Shown here one piece after another: positions 42,303 through 51,492 of a DNA stretch of 64,000 nucleotides. Origin of the DNA: an uncultured Oscillospiraceae bacterium. Lineage in GTDB: Bacteria; Bacillota; Clostridia; Oscillospirales; Oscillospiraceae. The stretch spans positions 38,392-102,391 of the forward strand of contig CAKTPV010000008.1 in NCBI GenBank assembly GCA_934591815.1. The letters run 5' to 3'. The position numbers and the translations under genes are program-made. The notes under the pieces are model-generated. The model worked only from the letters and a program-made list of their open reading frames with translations, was not told where the DNA came from and ran no database searches. Within the stretch, counting starts at the first letter, position 1. Every line of letters starts with the position of its first letter.

Positions 42303-43031
42303 GTGAAAAATTCTAACAGCATTCTGAAAATGACGGTTCTGGCTATGCTCATTGCGCTGGGCGTTGTGATCTCGCCCATCCTGCGGGTGGAGGGTATGTG
42401 CCCCATGGCGCATTTCATCAACATCGTCTGCTCCGTTTTTCTGGGGCCGTGGTATTCGCTGCTCTGCGCCACGCTGATCGGCATCATCCGCATGGCCACC
42501 ATGGGTATCCCCCCGCTGGCACTGACCGGCGCCGTGTTCGGCGCGTTCCTCTCCGGCGTTTTTTACCGCCTGTCCAAGGGTAAGATCATCTGCGCCGTCA
42601 TCGGCGAGGTCATCGGCACCGGCATCATCGGCGCCATCGTCTCCTACCCCGTTATGACGTTCCTGTGGAGCAAGGAGGGGCTGAGCTGGATGTTCTATGT
42701 GCCGTCCTTCATCTGCGGCACCCTCATCGGCGGCAGCATCGCCTATGTATTTCTGCGGAAGATGGCGTCCAACGGTATGCTGACAAAGCTGCAGGTCAAG
42801 CTGAACGCCAAGGGCTATACCGACAAGAGCACCGTCCTGTCCGACGCGCTGACCATCGCGGCCTTCGGCGGCATCCTCTTTGTGGTCATCAAGCTGGCCT
42901 CCGGCGTCTTTGAACTGACCAACCCCATCTGGAACACCCTGTCCTACGCCGCACCGGCGGTCTGTGCGGCCGCGGCGGTCATCTACTACATCGTCAAGAA
43001 GGTGAAACCTGCTGATGCGACCCATTCCTGA
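42303..43031 (+). CDS. thiW: ECF transporter S component ThiW
   Basis: A 242-residue membrane protein with about six helices. The segment GVVISPILRVEGMCPMAHFINIVCSVFLGPWYSLL is characteristic of ThiW, the predicted hydroxyethylthiazole-specific substrate subunit of energy-coupling-factor transporters. The shared EcfA/EcfT module is not in the window and is presumably encoded elsewhere. It starts with GTG at 42303 with AGAGG upstream. Its end overlaps thiM by 17 bases; the thiazole kinase next door supports thiazole as substrate. Confidence 0.9.
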   Translation: MKNSNSILKMTVLAMLIALGVVISPILRVEGMCPMAHFINIVCSVFLGPWYSLLCATLIGIIRMATMGIPPLALTGAVFGAFLSGVFYRLSKGKIICAVIGEVIGTGIIGAIVSYPVMTFLWSKEGLSWMFYVPSFICGTLIGGSIAYVFLRKMASNGMLTKLQVKLNAKGYTDKSTVLSDALTIAAFGGILFVVIKLASGVFELTNPIWNTLSYAAPAVCAAAAVIYYIVKKVKPADATHS

Positions 43032-43824
43032 CATTCGCGGTGCGGTCAGGGAGCGCAGCTCCCTGATCCACTGCATCACCAACCCCATCTCCATCAACCA
43101 GTGCGCCAACGCCATTTTGGCCGTGGGCGGCCGCCCCATCATGGCGGAGCATCCCCGTGAGGTGGCGGAGATCACCGCCACCGCCGGGGCGCTGATGCTG
43201 AACCTGGGCAACATCACCGACGTGCGGATGGAGGCCATGTGCTTCTCCGCGCGGACGGCGGCGGAGCATGGAACGCCCATTCTGCTGGACGCGGTGGGCG
43301 TAGCCTGCTCCAAGCTGCGCCGGGACTACGCCTGCGGCCTGCTGGAGGCCGTGACGCCGGCGGTCATCAAGGGCAACTACTCCGAGATCAACGCCCTGTA
43401 TCAGGAGAGCTACCGCGCCTCCGGCGTGGACGCGGACGCCGCGCTGGACGCGCAGACCGTGGAGCGGGCCGCCGCCGCACTGGCGCGTACCCGCCATACG
43501 GTGGTGCTGGCCAGCGGAAAGGTAGATATCGTGACGGACGGGACGCGGCTCATCCGCGTCAGAAACGGCACGCCCCAGCTCTCCTGCGTCACCGGTACCG
43601 GCTGTATGCTGGGGGCGCTGACGGCGGCGTATCTGTCGGCGGCAAGCGGTCTGGACGCCGCTGTCACGGCCTGCACCGTGCTGGGCGTCTGCGGCCAGCT
43701 GGCGGAGACGGAACGCGGCTCCGGCAGCTTTATGGTCGGCCTGCTGGACGCGCTGTCCACCTTGCAGGACGCGGAGCTGGAACGTTATATGGATTTGGAG
43801 GAGATCGAAATTGAAGCATCTTGA
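43015..43824 (+). CDS. thiM: Hydroxyethylthiazole kinase
   Basis: A 269-residue ribokinase-fold enzyme that phosphorylates 4-methyl-5-(2-hydroxyethyl)thiazole. Markers are HCITNPISINQCANAILAVG near the N-terminus, the MEAM-containing helix, GNYSEINAL and the anion-hole CVTGTGCMLGALTAAYL. Length is normal. It overlaps thiW and thiE, so the three are tightly coupled. Confidence 0.95.
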   Translation: MRPIPDIRGAVRERSSLIHCITNPISINQCANAILAVGGRPIMAEHPREVAEITATAGALMLNLGNITDVRMEAMCFSARTAAEHGTPILLDAVGVACSKLRRDYACGLLEAVTPAVIKGNYSEINALYQESYRASGVDADAALDAQTVERAAAALARTRHTVVLASGKVDIVTDGTRLIRVRNGTPQLSCVTGTGCMLGALTAAYLSAASGLDAAVTACTVLGVCGQLAETERGSGSFMVGLLDALSTLQDAELERYMDLEEIEIEAS

Positions 43825-44446
43825 CACCAGCCTGTACTTTATCACCGACAGCACAGGCCTCAGCGAGGAGGAATTCCTTCGCCGGACGGAGGAGGCGCTG
43901 CAGGGCGGCGTGACGCTTTTGCAGCTGCGGGAGAAGAACCGGACCACCCGGGAGTATCTGTCCCTCGCGGAAAAGGTACACGAGCTGACCCGGCGGTACG
44001 GCGTGCCGCTGCTCATCGACGACAGGCTGGACGTGGCCATGGCCATGGACGCCGAGGGCGTCCATCTGGGACAGAGCGACCTGCCCATCCACATCGCCCG
44101 GCGCATTCTGGGGCCGGACAAGATCGTGGGCGCTACCGCCAAGACCGTGCCGCAGGCCACGGAGGCCTATGAGCAGGGGGCGGATTATCTGGGTGTGGGC
44201 GCCATCTACCCCACCACCACCAAGGTCAAGACCGTCCTGACCTCCACCGATACCCTGCGGGACATCTGCAAGGCCGTCCCCATCCCCGTCAATGCCATCG
44301 GCGGCCTGAACAAGACCAACATCGACGTACTGTGCGGCATCCCCATCGCCGGCATCTGCGTCGTCTCCGCCATCATGAAGGCGGACGATCCCCGGCAGGC
44401 CGCCGTCGACCTGCGCGATAAGGCAAAAGAGCTGGGGATCCTCTAA
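43811..44446 (+). CDS. thiE: Thiamin-phosphate synthase
   Basis: A 211-residue TIM-barrel enzyme joining HMP-PP and thiazole phosphate to thiamin monophosphate. It starts at TTG 43811 inside the end of thiM, with GGAGGAG upstream. Conserved pieces are LQLREKNRTTREYL, IDDRLDVAMAMDAEGVHLGQSDLP, GATAKT, ADYLGVGAIYPTTTK and NAIGGLNKTN. A gap of 110 bases with two GC hairpins separates it from thiD. Confidence 0.95.
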   Translation: MKHLDTSLYFITDSTGLSEEEFLRRTEEALQGGVTLLQLREKNRTTREYLSLAEKVHELTRRYGVPLLIDDRLDVAMAMDAEGVHLGQSDLPIHIARRILGPDKIVGATAKTVPQATEAYEQGADYLGVGAIYPTTTKVKTVLTSTDTLRDICKAVPIPVNAIGGLNKTNIDVLCGIPIAGICVVSAIMKADDPRQAAVDLRDKAKELGIL

Positions 44447-44556
44447 ACCCCGGAAGACTGTCCCGACCCGAGGCCGGGACCTTCAAGCGGCAGATTGGGG
44501 GCACCACCTTCCGCCGCTCTATAAAAGTAATGCTGAAACAGGAAAGGAGCAAACCA

Positions 44557-45363
44557 ATGAGAACAGCATTATCCATCGCCGGAAGTGATTCCAGCGGAGG
44601 CGCCGGTATCCAGGCAGATATCAAGACCATGTCCGCCAATGGCGTATACGCCATGACCGCGGTCACAGCCCTGACTGCCCAGAACACCACCGGCGTCACA
44701 GACATCTTGGATTCCACCCCCGCATTTCTCTCCGCACAGCTGGACGCCGTATTCACCGATATTTTCCCCGACGCGGTCAAGATCGGCATGGTGTCCTCCG
44801 CGGAGCTGATCTCCGTCATCGCCCAAAAGCTGCGGCAATACGAGGCGCGCCACATTGTGGTAGACCCCGTGATGGTGGCCACCTCCGGCTCCCGCCTGCT
44901 GCGGGAGGACGCGGTGGAGGCCCTGAAAACGGAGCTGCTGCCTCTGGCGGAGGTGGCCACACCAAACATCCCCGAGGCGGAGATCCTGGCAGATATGCCC
45001 ATCCGCACTCCGGCGGACATGGAGGCTGCCGCCCGGAAGATCAGCGAGCAGTACGGCTGCGCCGTGCTGTGCAAGGGCGGGCACGATCTGAACGACGCCA
45101 ACGACCTCCTCTGGAAGGACGGCGCCGGGTACTGGTTCAACGGCCGCCGCATCAACAACCCCAACACCCACGGTACCGGCTGTACCCTGTCCAGCGCCAT
45201 CGCCGCCAATCTGGCCAAGGGCATGGCACTGGAGGACGCGGTGCGCCGCGCCAAGGAGTATATCTCCGGCGCGCTGGCGGCCATGCTGGATCTGGGTCAC
45301 GGGCGCGGCCCCATGAACCACCTCTTTGATCTGAAGAGCGCGTACATGAAGGAGGCGGAGTGA
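44557..45363 (+). CDS. thiD: Hydroxymethylpyrimidine (phosphate) kinase
   Basis: A 268-residue kinase that phosphorylates HMP and HMP-P. The N-terminal AGSDSSGGAGIQADIKT, the central VVDPVMVATSGSRLL and the C-terminal HGTGCTLSSAIAANLAKG are the family hallmarks. The start at 44557 has GGAAAGGAG upstream; an ATG at 44530 is rejected. tenA follows after one base. Confidence 0.95.
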   Translation: MRTALSIAGSDSSGGAGIQADIKTMSANGVYAMTAVTALTAQNTTGVTDILDSTPAFLSAQLDAVFTDIFPDAVKIGMVSSAELISVIAQKLRQYEARHIVVDPVMVATSGSRLLREDAVEALKTELLPLAEVATPNIPEAEILADMPIRTPADMEAAARKISEQYGCAVLCKGGHDLNDANDLLWKDGAGYWFNGRRINNPNTHGTGCTLSSAIAANLAKGMALEDAVRRAKEYISGALAAMLDLGHGRGPMNHLFDLKSAYMKEAE

Positions 45364-45364
45364 T

Positions 45365-46027
45365 ATGACCTCTGTTTCCACCCGCCTTCACGACGCGGCG
45401 GCTCCCGTCTGGGAGGCCTGCCTGCGCCACCCCTTCGTCACCGGCATCGGCGACGGCACACTGGATATGGAGAAGTTCCGGTACTTCATGTTGCAGGACT
45501 ATCTCTACCTGTTCGACTATGCCCGCGTGTTCGCGCTGGGCGTGGTCAAGGCGCGGGACCCGGAGCTGATGCGGGTCTTTGCCGCCAACGTGGACGCCAT
45601 TCTGGGCGGTGAGATGAAGATCCACCGCGCCTATATGAAGCGTCTCGACATTACGGAGGAGCAGGTGTTTGCCGTAAAGCCTGCCCTCGCAAACCTCTCT
45701 TATACGAACTATATGCTCTCCGTCGCCCAGACCGGCGGGCCCATGGAGATCGTGGCCTCGATCCTGGCCTGCTCGTGGAGCTACGCCGAGATCGGGCAGG
45801 TGCTGGCCGCCATCCCCGGCGCGGCGGAGCACCCCTTCTACGGCGAGTGGATCCGGGGCTACGCCTCCGAGGAGTACGCCTCCACCAATCAGGCGCTGAT
45901 CGAGCTGATGGACACGCTGGCGGCGGACGCCGGTGAGGAGCAGCTGGCCTACCTGACGGATGTCTTTGTCAATTGCAGCCGGTATGAGCTGGGCTTCTGG
46001 GACATGGCATGGGACGTGCAGCCATGA
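45365..46027 (+). CDS. tenA: TenA-family aminopyrimidine aminohydrolase (thiaminase II)
   Basis: A 220-residue all-helical protein. The catalytic cysteine is in ILACSWSYAEIG (Cys136); the acidic partners are Asp45 in LQDYLYLFDYA and Glu208 in RYELGFWDMAW, as in TenA-C proteins. It hydrolyses aminomethylpyrimidine, a thiamin breakdown product, to HMP. It is translationally coupled by ATGA to an ABC transporter whose binding protein resembles ThiY, which binds the formylated form of that same pyrimidine. Confidence 0.93.
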   Translation: MTSVSTRLHDAAAPVWEACLRHPFVTGIGDGTLDMEKFRYFMLQDYLYLFDYARVFALGVVKARDPELMRVFAANVDAILGGEMKIHRAYMKRLDITEEQVFAVKPALANLSYTNYMLSVAQTGGPMEIVASILACSWSYAEIGQVLAAIPGAAEHPFYGEWIRGYASEEYASTNQALIELMDTLAADAGEEQLAYLTDVFVNCSRYELGFWDMAWDVQP

Positions 46028-46785
46028 GTATTCTGCGCTTTGACAATGTCTCCTACCAGTACCCCGGCGAGGACTTCGATATCATCGATGGCCTGTCCTT
46101 TTCCGTGGAGCCGGGGTCGTTCCACTGCATCGTCGGCGTCAGCGGCTGCGGCAAAAGCACCATCTTCCGCATGATCAACGGTCTGCTGCCGCCGAAGGCC
46201 GGTACCATCTCCGTCAATGAAAAGCCCATCACGGCGCGGGAGCACTACTGCGGCTATATGCCCCAGAAGGATATGCTGTTTCCGTGGCGCACCATCGGAG
46301 AGAATCTGGCGCTTCCGCTGGAGATACAGCGCAGGCACACCAAGGCGCAGCAGCGTGACATGATCGACGCGGCGCTGGCGGATGTGGGACTGGACGGCTG
46401 CCGGGACAAGCGGCCGGACGAGCTTTCCGGCGGTATGCGCCAGCGGGCGGCCTTCGCCCGCACCATGCTCACCGGCAGCGATCTGCTGCTGTTGGACGAG
46501 CCGTTCTCCGCGCTGGACTTCCTGACCCGTATCTCCATGCAGGAGTGGCTGCTGGAGCAGTGGCAGCGCCATAAGAAGACCATTCTGTTCATCACCCACG
46601 ACGTGGAGGAGGCCATCTTCCTGTCCTCCAGCGTGCTGGTGGTGGAGAAAACGCCCATCCACGCCCTGCGGGAGATCCCCGTCCCTATGAGTTACCCCCG
46701 TACCCGGCAGGATCTCATCCGGCCGGAGGTGGCGGCGCTGCGGGAGCAGCTGGTGGAAATGCTGAGAAAGCAGGTGACGGAATGA
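46024..46785 (+). CDS. thiZ: Thiamin-precursor ABC transporter ATPase (ThiZ-like)
   Basis: A 253-residue ATPase of the nitrate/taurine type. Walker A is GVSGCGKS, the signature LSGGMRQR, Walker B LLLLDEPFSALD and the switch FITHDVEEA. The ATG at 46024 overlaps the tenA stop by four bases; an in-frame ATG at 46009 is less likely. It works with the permease and the NMT1-like binding protein that follow. Confidence 0.92.
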   Translation: MSILRFDNVSYQYPGEDFDIIDGLSFSVEPGSFHCIVGVSGCGKSTIFRMINGLLPPKAGTISVNEKPITAREHYCGYMPQKDMLFPWRTIGENLALPLEIQRRHTKAQQRDMIDAALADVGLDGCRDKRPDELSGGMRQRAAFARTMLTGSDLLLLDEPFSALDFLTRISMQEWLLEQWQRHKKTILFITHDVEEAIFLSSSVLVVEKTPIHALREIPVPMSYPRTRQDLIRPEVAALREQLVEMLRKQVTE

Positions 46786-47537
46786 AAAAAGCCTGTAAAA
46801 GCAATCTTCCGGCGCTGATCTTCCTGTTCGCGCTGCTGATTTTATGGCAGCTGGGGGCGATGAAGGTCAACGCGGCGTACATCCTGCCCACCCCTGTGCA
46901 GATCTTACAGCGGTTGTGGCAGCTTAGGGTGGCGCTGTTCACCGTGCATCTGCCCGCCACCATGGTGGTCACGGCGGTGGGTCTGGCCATCTCTCTGGTG
47001 CTGGGCCTGGGGCTTGCTGTTCTGATGGATGCCAGCCCCTTCTGCCGCAAGGCCATCTACCCCGTGGTGGTGGCGTCCCAGACCATCCCCACCACCGCCA
47101 TTGCGCCGTTGTTTGTGCTGTGGTTCGGCTACGGCATCTGGAGCAAGGTGCTGGTGACGGTGCTCATCACCTTCTTCCCCATCACCATCACCGTTTACGA
47201 CGGCTTGCAGTCGGCGCGGGTGGAGATGATGGAGCTGCTGCTGACCTATGGCGCTACAAAACGGGATATCTTCTGCAAGATCAAGGTTCCCTGCACGCTG
47301 CCGTACTTTTTCTCCGCCATTAAGATGGCCATCCCCATGAGCATCATCGGCGCGGCCATCGGCGAGTGGTTGGGCGCACAGAGCGGCTTGGGCTATTTCT
47401 CCCGCCGCATGATGACCCAGCTGGACGGCGCGGGCGTCTTTGCCCCCATCGTGCTGCTGTCCGCCGTGGCCATGGCGGCGGTGGCGCTGGTGGCGCTGCT
47501 GGAGAAGAAGGTCGTCCGCTGGCGGGGCGAATTCTGA
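46782..47537 (+). CDS. thiX: Thiamin-precursor ABC transporter permease (ThiX-like)
   Basis: A 251-residue BPD_transp_1 permease with six helices. The EAA loop is ELLLTYGATKRDIFCKIKVPCTLPYFFSAIKMAI and the FPITITVYDGL segment precedes it, as in SsuC/ThiX proteins. It overlaps the ATPase gene by ATGA and ends 25 bases before the binding-protein gene. Confidence 0.92.
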   Translation: MKKACKSNLPALIFLFALLILWQLGAMKVNAAYILPTPVQILQRLWQLRVALFTVHLPATMVVTAVGLAISLVLGLGLAVLMDASPFCRKAIYPVVVASQTIPTTAIAPLFVLWFGYGIWSKVLVTVLITFFPITITVYDGLQSARVEMMELLLTYGATKRDIFCKIKVPCTLPYFFSAIKMAIPMSIIGAAIGEWLGAQSGLGYFSRRMMTQLDGAGVFAPIVLLSAVAMAAVALVALLEKKVVRWRGEF

Positions 47538-47562
47538 AAACACACAAAATTAAGAGAGGTAT

Positions 47563-48579
47563 ATGACTATGAAACGTATCGTATCCATGCTGCTGGCCTG
47601 CGTGCTGCTGCTGTGCTGCATCAGCGGCTGCGGCGCCAAGAACAACGACAATAACAACACCACCGGTGACCTGAAGGAGCTGGACGTGGTACTGGACTGG
47701 TACCCCAACGCCCTCCATGCCTTTATGTATGTGGCCATGGAGAAGGGCTACTATGCCGATGAGGGTCTGAAGATCAACATCCGCTTCCCCTCCAACGCCA
47801 ACGATGCCATCTCCCTTGTGGCGGCGGGACAGGCGGACATCGGCCTGTACTATCAGCAGGATGTCATTCAGGCCCGCGCCGAGCAGAATGTCCCCGTGAA
47901 GTCCATCGGCGCTGTGGTACAGGCACCCCTGAACATCGTGCTGTCCCTGAAGGATAAGAACATCACCGGCGCCAAGGATCTGGTGGGTAAGACCATCGGC
48001 TACGCCGGCACGGAGCTGTCCGAGGCACTGATCCGCAGCATCATGGACTATGTGGGCGCGGATTACAGCGACGTGACCCTGATCGATGTGGGCTTTGACC
48101 TGATGAGCAGCATGACCACCGGCAACGTGGACGCCACCATCGGCTGCTTGGTGAACCACGAGGTGCCCCAGATGGAGGAGGAGGGCTTCCAGGTCAACTG
48201 GTTCGATCTGGACGACTACGGTGTGCCCACCTACTATGAGGGGGTGTTCCTGGCCAACGACGATGCCATCGCCAACGACAGCGAGACGCTCTCCGCCTTC
48301 CTGCGGGCCTCCGCCAAGGGCTTTGCCGACATGAAGGCAGATCCGGAGGAGGCGCTGCGGATCCTGCTGGCCAACCAGAATGAGGAGAACTTCCCCCTGT
48401 CCGAGACAGTGGAGCGCAAGAGCATGGCGACGCTGCTGCCCCTGATGGAGACGACGGACGCCACGTTCCTCAGCCAGACCGACGAGTGCTGGCAGAAGAA
48501 CATCGACTGGATGCTGGCACAGAACCTGATCACCAAGGCCCCCGCGCTGGACGATGTCCGCGTCGAGCTGGCGTTCTGA
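47563..48579 (+). CDS. thiY: NMT1/THI5-like pyrimidine-binding lipoprotein (ThiY-like)
   Basis: A 338-residue binding protein with a lipobox ISGC. The mature domain opens LDVVLDWYPNALHAFMYVAMEKGYYADEGL, the typical NMT1 start, and continues with AAGQADIGLYYQQDV. ThiY proteins bind N-formyl-aminomethylpyrimidine from degraded thiamin. GAGAGG precedes two close ATG codons (47563 and 47569); either may be used. It closes the operon before a strong terminator. Confidence 0.92.
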   Translation: MTMKRIVSMLLACVLLLCCISGCGAKNNDNNNTTGDLKELDVVLDWYPNALHAFMYVAMEKGYYADEGLKINIRFPSNANDAISLVAAGQADIGLYYQQDVIQARAEQNVPVKSIGAVVQAPLNIVLSLKDKNITGAKDLVGKTIGYAGTELSEALIRSIMDYVGADYSDVTLIDVGFDLMSSMTTGNVDATIGCLVNHEVPQMEEEGFQVNWFDLDDYGVPTYYEGVFLANDDAIANDSETLSAFLRASAKGFADMKADPEEALRILLANQNEENFPLSETVERKSMATLLPLMETTDATFLSQTDECWQKNIDWMLAQNLITKAPALDDVRVELAF

Positions 48580-48595
48580 CAACAAAACGATAAAA

Positions 48596-48634
48596 CAGCA
48601 CGCCCCCGGCAAAGCCGGGGGCGTGCTGTTTTAT
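48596..48634. terminator. Terminator of the thiamin operon
   Basis: CAGCACGCCCCCGGC, loop AAA, GCCGGGGGCGTGCTG and TTTT; it also faces the minus-strand ABC gene. Confidence 0.92.
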
Positions 48635-48652
48635 AACGTTTTTGCGGGCGGC

Positions 48653-49447
48653 TTACGCCAGCAGCAGCTTATCGTCCGCTGCATCGGTGCCGCCGGCCTC
48701 GGAAAAGAGCGCCAGCAGATCGGGAACGGTGAGCTTCTGCTTTTCCCAGCCGGAGATATCCAGCACCACGCGGCCGGCGTCCATCATAATGAGGCGGTTG
48801 CCGTGGGCAATGGCGTCCTTCATGTTGTGGGTCACCATCATGGTGGTCAGGCCGTTTTCGGCCACGATGCGGTCGGAGAGCTCCAGCACCTTGGCGGCGG
48901 TCTTGGGGTCGAGGGCGGCGGTATGCTCGTCCAGCAGCAGGAGCTTGGGCTTCTTCAGGGAGGCCATCAGCAGCGTCAGTGCCTGCCGCTGACCGCCGGA
49001 GAGCAGCCCTACCTTGGTGGTCAGCCGATCCTCCAGCCCCAGACCCAGCGGCGCCAACAGAGCGCGGTACTGCTCTCGTTCGGCGTGGGAGATGCCCCAT
49101 TTGAAGGTGCGTCGGGTGCCGCGGCGGGCGGCCAGCGCCAGATTTTCCTCGATCCACATATCGCCGGCGGTACCCATCATGGGGTCCTGGAACACACGGC
49201 CCAGATCGGCGGCGCGGCGGTGCTCCGGCTTGCGGGTGATGTCCTCGCCGTCCAGCAGGATGGAGCCGCTGTCCACGGTGAGCGTACCGGCCACGGCGTT
49301 GAGCATGGTGGATTTTCCCGCGCCGTTGCCGCCGATGACGGTGACGAAATCCCCGTCGCGGAGGGTCAGCGACAGATCATCCAGCGCTGTTTTGGCGTTG
49401 ACCGTGCCGGGGAAGAAGGTTTTGGAGATGTGTTTCAGCTCAAGCAT
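48653..49447 (-). CDS. ABC transporter ATPase (TrpZ-like)
   Basis: A 264-residue ATPase. Walker A is GGNGAGKS, the signature LLSGGQRQALTLLMA, Walker B LLLLDEHTAALDPK and the switch histidine is in MVTHNMKDA. The DEHTAALD wording is typical of ATPases that pair with ABC_sub_bind (PF04392) proteins. It overlaps the permease gene by 8 bases and has AAAGGAGG upstream. With the next two genes it forms a TrpXYZ-type system, predicted to import tryptophan or tyrosine; the ligand is not proven by sequence. Confidence 0.88.
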   Translation of the reverse strand: MLELKHISKTFFPGTVNAKTALDDLSLTLRDGDFVTVIGGNGAGKSTMLNAVAGTLTVDSGSILLDGEDITRKPEHRRAADLGRVFQDPMMGTAGDMWIEENLALAARRGTRRTFKWGISHAEREQYRALLAPLGLGLEDRLTTKVGLLSGGQRQALTLLMASLKKPKLLLLDEHTAALDPKTAAKVLELSDRIVAENGLTTMMVTHNMKDAIAHGNRLIMMDAGRVVLDISGWEKQKLTVPDLLALFSEAGGTDAADDKLLLA

Positions 49448-50354
49448 GGACGGTGCCTCCTTTGTGGGCGAGTTTTCCCTTGAGGTGGGGGACGGCCAGA
49501 AATACGGCCACGATCGCGGCGGACAGGAGCTTCAGGTCGTTGGTGTTCAGACCCAGCTGCAAGACCACCTGCAAAACAAGGTAATAGACGATAGCGCCCA
49601 GCGATACCGACAGCATCCGAAGGCCGAAGTTGCGGAACACCTTACCCAACAGGCTCTCGCCGATGATAACGGCGGCCAGTCCGATGACGATGGCGCCCCG
49701 GCCCATGTTTACGTCCGCCGACCCCTGATACTGGCACAGGAGCGCGCCGGAGAGCGCCACGATGCCGTTGGAGAGGGCAAGACCCACCACCACGTTGCGC
49801 TGGGTGTTGATGCCCTGCGCCCGGGCCATGCGTGCATTGGCGCCGGTGGCGCGGATGCCGCAGCCGATCTCCGTGCCGAAGAACCAGTACAGCGCGGCGA
49901 TGAGCAGGGCGGTGACGAGCAGCAGCAGCGGCATGGGGTTTTCCAGACTCAGCTGCCGCACAAAGCGCTGGGACACGATCAGGTCATACTTGTCCACGCT
50001 GACGGCCTGATTGGCCTTGCCGCCCATGATCCGCAGATTCACGGAGTAGAGCGCCAGCTGGGTCAGGATACCGGCCAGAATAGCGGGGATGCCGCAGCGG
50101 GTATGGAGCAGACCGGTGATAAGGCCTGCCGCCGCGCCGCACAGGGCGGCGATGAGCAGCGCCAGCCACGGGTTTACGCCGCCGCGGATGAGCATCACGC
50201 AGGCGGCGCCGCCCAGTGCCAGTGTGCCGTCCACCGTCAGGTCGGCCACATCCAGAATGCGGTAGGTGATGTACACGCCGATGGCCATCAGACCCCAGAT
50301 AAGGCCTTGGGTAATGGCACCGGGCAGAGAGTTGAGAAGCGAGGTGAGCAGCAT
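49440..50354 (-). CDS. ABC transporter permease (TrpY-like)
   Basis: A 304-residue BPD_transp_2 permease. The N-terminal GLMAIGVYITYRILDVADLTVDGTLALGG is the hallmark of permeases that partner PF04392 binding proteins. About nine helices follow, with ATGANARMARAQGINTQRNVVVGLALSNG in the cytoplasmic loop. The ATG at 50354 has GGAAGG upstream; the in-frame start at 50468 lies in the intergenic hairpin region and is rejected. Confidence 0.88.
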   Translation of the reverse strand: MLLTSLLNSLPGAITQGLIWGLMAIGVYITYRILDVADLTVDGTLALGGAACVMLIRGGVNPWLALLIAALCGAAAGLITGLLHTRCGIPAILAGILTQLALYSVNLRIMGGKANQAVSVDKYDLIVSQRFVRQLSLENPMPLLLLVTALLIAALYWFFGTEIGCGIRATGANARMARAQGINTQRNVVVGLALSNGIVALSGALLCQYQGSADVNMGRGAIVIGLAAVIIGESLLGKVFRNFGLRMLSVSLGAIVYYLVLQVVLQLGLNTNDLKLLSAAIVAVFLAVPHLKGKLAHKGGTVHA

Positions 50355-50439
50355 ATGGTTTTCCTTCCTTTTCCTTGGCAGGCTCTGCCGCAGAGGGATG
50401 ACCGTGTTCATTCCCCTGCGGCGAAGCCCATACTTATGG

Positions 50440-50462
50440 GGGAGGGGGACAAACCCCCTCCC
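50440..50462 (-). other. Intra-operon hairpin between binding-protein and permease genes
   Basis: GGGAGGGGG and CCCCCTCCC form a short GC stem with a 5-base loop and no T-run. It occupies the same place as the hairpin at 11277 in the dpp operon and may stabilise the upstream mRNA. Confidence 0.45.
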
Positions 50463-50479
50463 GGTCACAGGTCAGGCGT

Positions 50480-51460
50480 TCAGTCCTCGATGGCGGTGTA
50501 GCCCTCCAGCGGGGTGATACCGAGCGTTTCGCACATGGCGGCGTTGTACTTGGGGGTGGCGGGGGCGTATTCAATGGGCATGGTGGAGATGTCCGCCTCG
50601 CCCTTGAGGATCTTGGCGGCCATCTTGCCGGTGGTCACGCCCAGATCGTAGTAGTCGATGGACAGGGTGCATACGCCGCAGCCGGCGCACAGGCTGGCCT
50701 CGCCGCACACGGCGGGCACACCGGCGGCGGTCAGGATGTTGGCGATGCTCTCGGTGTTGTTGGCGGCGGTGTTATCCGTGGGGATGTAGATGACATCGCT
50801 GGCAGCGGCGGCCTTCTCCGTGACGGACGCCAGATCGTTGGAATCGGTGAAGGCGAACTCGGTGCAGGTGAGGCCCTTGGCAGTCAGCGCCTTGGTGACC
50901 TCATCGATCTGGTAGCGGGAGTTGGGCTCAGCGGAGCAGAACAGCAGCCCCACGTTCTTGGCGTCCGGGAACCACTCGGTCACCATGGCGGCCTGCTTCT
51001 CCAGATCGGCAAGGTCGGAGGTACCGGAGATGTTGCCGCCCACAGTGCCGTTGAAGTTGTCCAGATCCAGCGCTACGCCGTAGGCGGTGACGGCCGTACC
51101 CAGAATAGGCACCTCGGAGGTGGCGGAGGCCGCGGCGGTCAGCGCCGGGGTAGCGTTGGCCATGATGAGGTCCACATCGGCGGACAGGAAACCGTTGATA
51201 ATGGTGGAGCAGTTGTTGCTCTCACCAGAGGCATTCTGCACGTCGATCTTTACATCGTCGCCCAGCGCCTCCTTCAGCGCGTCCACGAAGCCCTGGGTGG
51301 CGGCGTCCAAAGCAGGGTGCTGCGCCAGCTGGCACACACCCACCCGGTAGGTGGCATTCTCGGCGTTATCGCCGGTGTTGTCGGGAGTATCGGTCTTGCC
51401 GCAGGCTGCCATGCCGGCGAGCATGACCAGCGCAAGGAACAGTGTAAACAGCTTTTTCAT
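50480..51460 (-). CDS. ABC transporter substrate-binding lipoprotein (TrpX-like, PF04392)
   Basis: A 326-residue lipoprotein with the lipobox MAAC (Cys19). The mature sequence shows ABC_sub_bind features: YRVGVCQLAQHPALDAATQGFVDAL, DLIMANATPALTAAASATSEVPILGTAVTAY and NVGLLFCSAEPNSRYQIDE. Such proteins are predicted to bind tryptophan or tyrosine in Firmicutes. The start at 51460 has AAAGGAG upstream; a TTG nine codons earlier is rejected. It is first in the transporter operon and lies behind an aromatic-rich small ORF and a terminator. Confidence 0.9.
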   Translation of the reverse strand: MKKLFTLFLALVMLAGMAACGKTDTPDNTGDNAENATYRVGVCQLAQHPALDAATQGFVDALKEALGDDVKIDVQNASGESNNCSTIINGFLSADVDLIMANATPALTAAASATSEVPILGTAVTAYGVALDLDNFNGTVGGNISGTSDLADLEKQAAMVTEWFPDAKNVGLLFCSAEPNSRYQIDEVTKALTAKGLTCTEFAFTDSNDLASVTEKAAAASDVIYIPTDNTAANNTESIANILTAAGVPAVCGEASLCAGCGVCTLSIDYYDLGVTTGKMAAKILKGEADISTMPIEYAPATPKYNAAMCETLGITPLEGYTAIED

Positions 51461-51492
51461 GGTGTTTCTCCTTTTTCGGTGATACAAAAATT

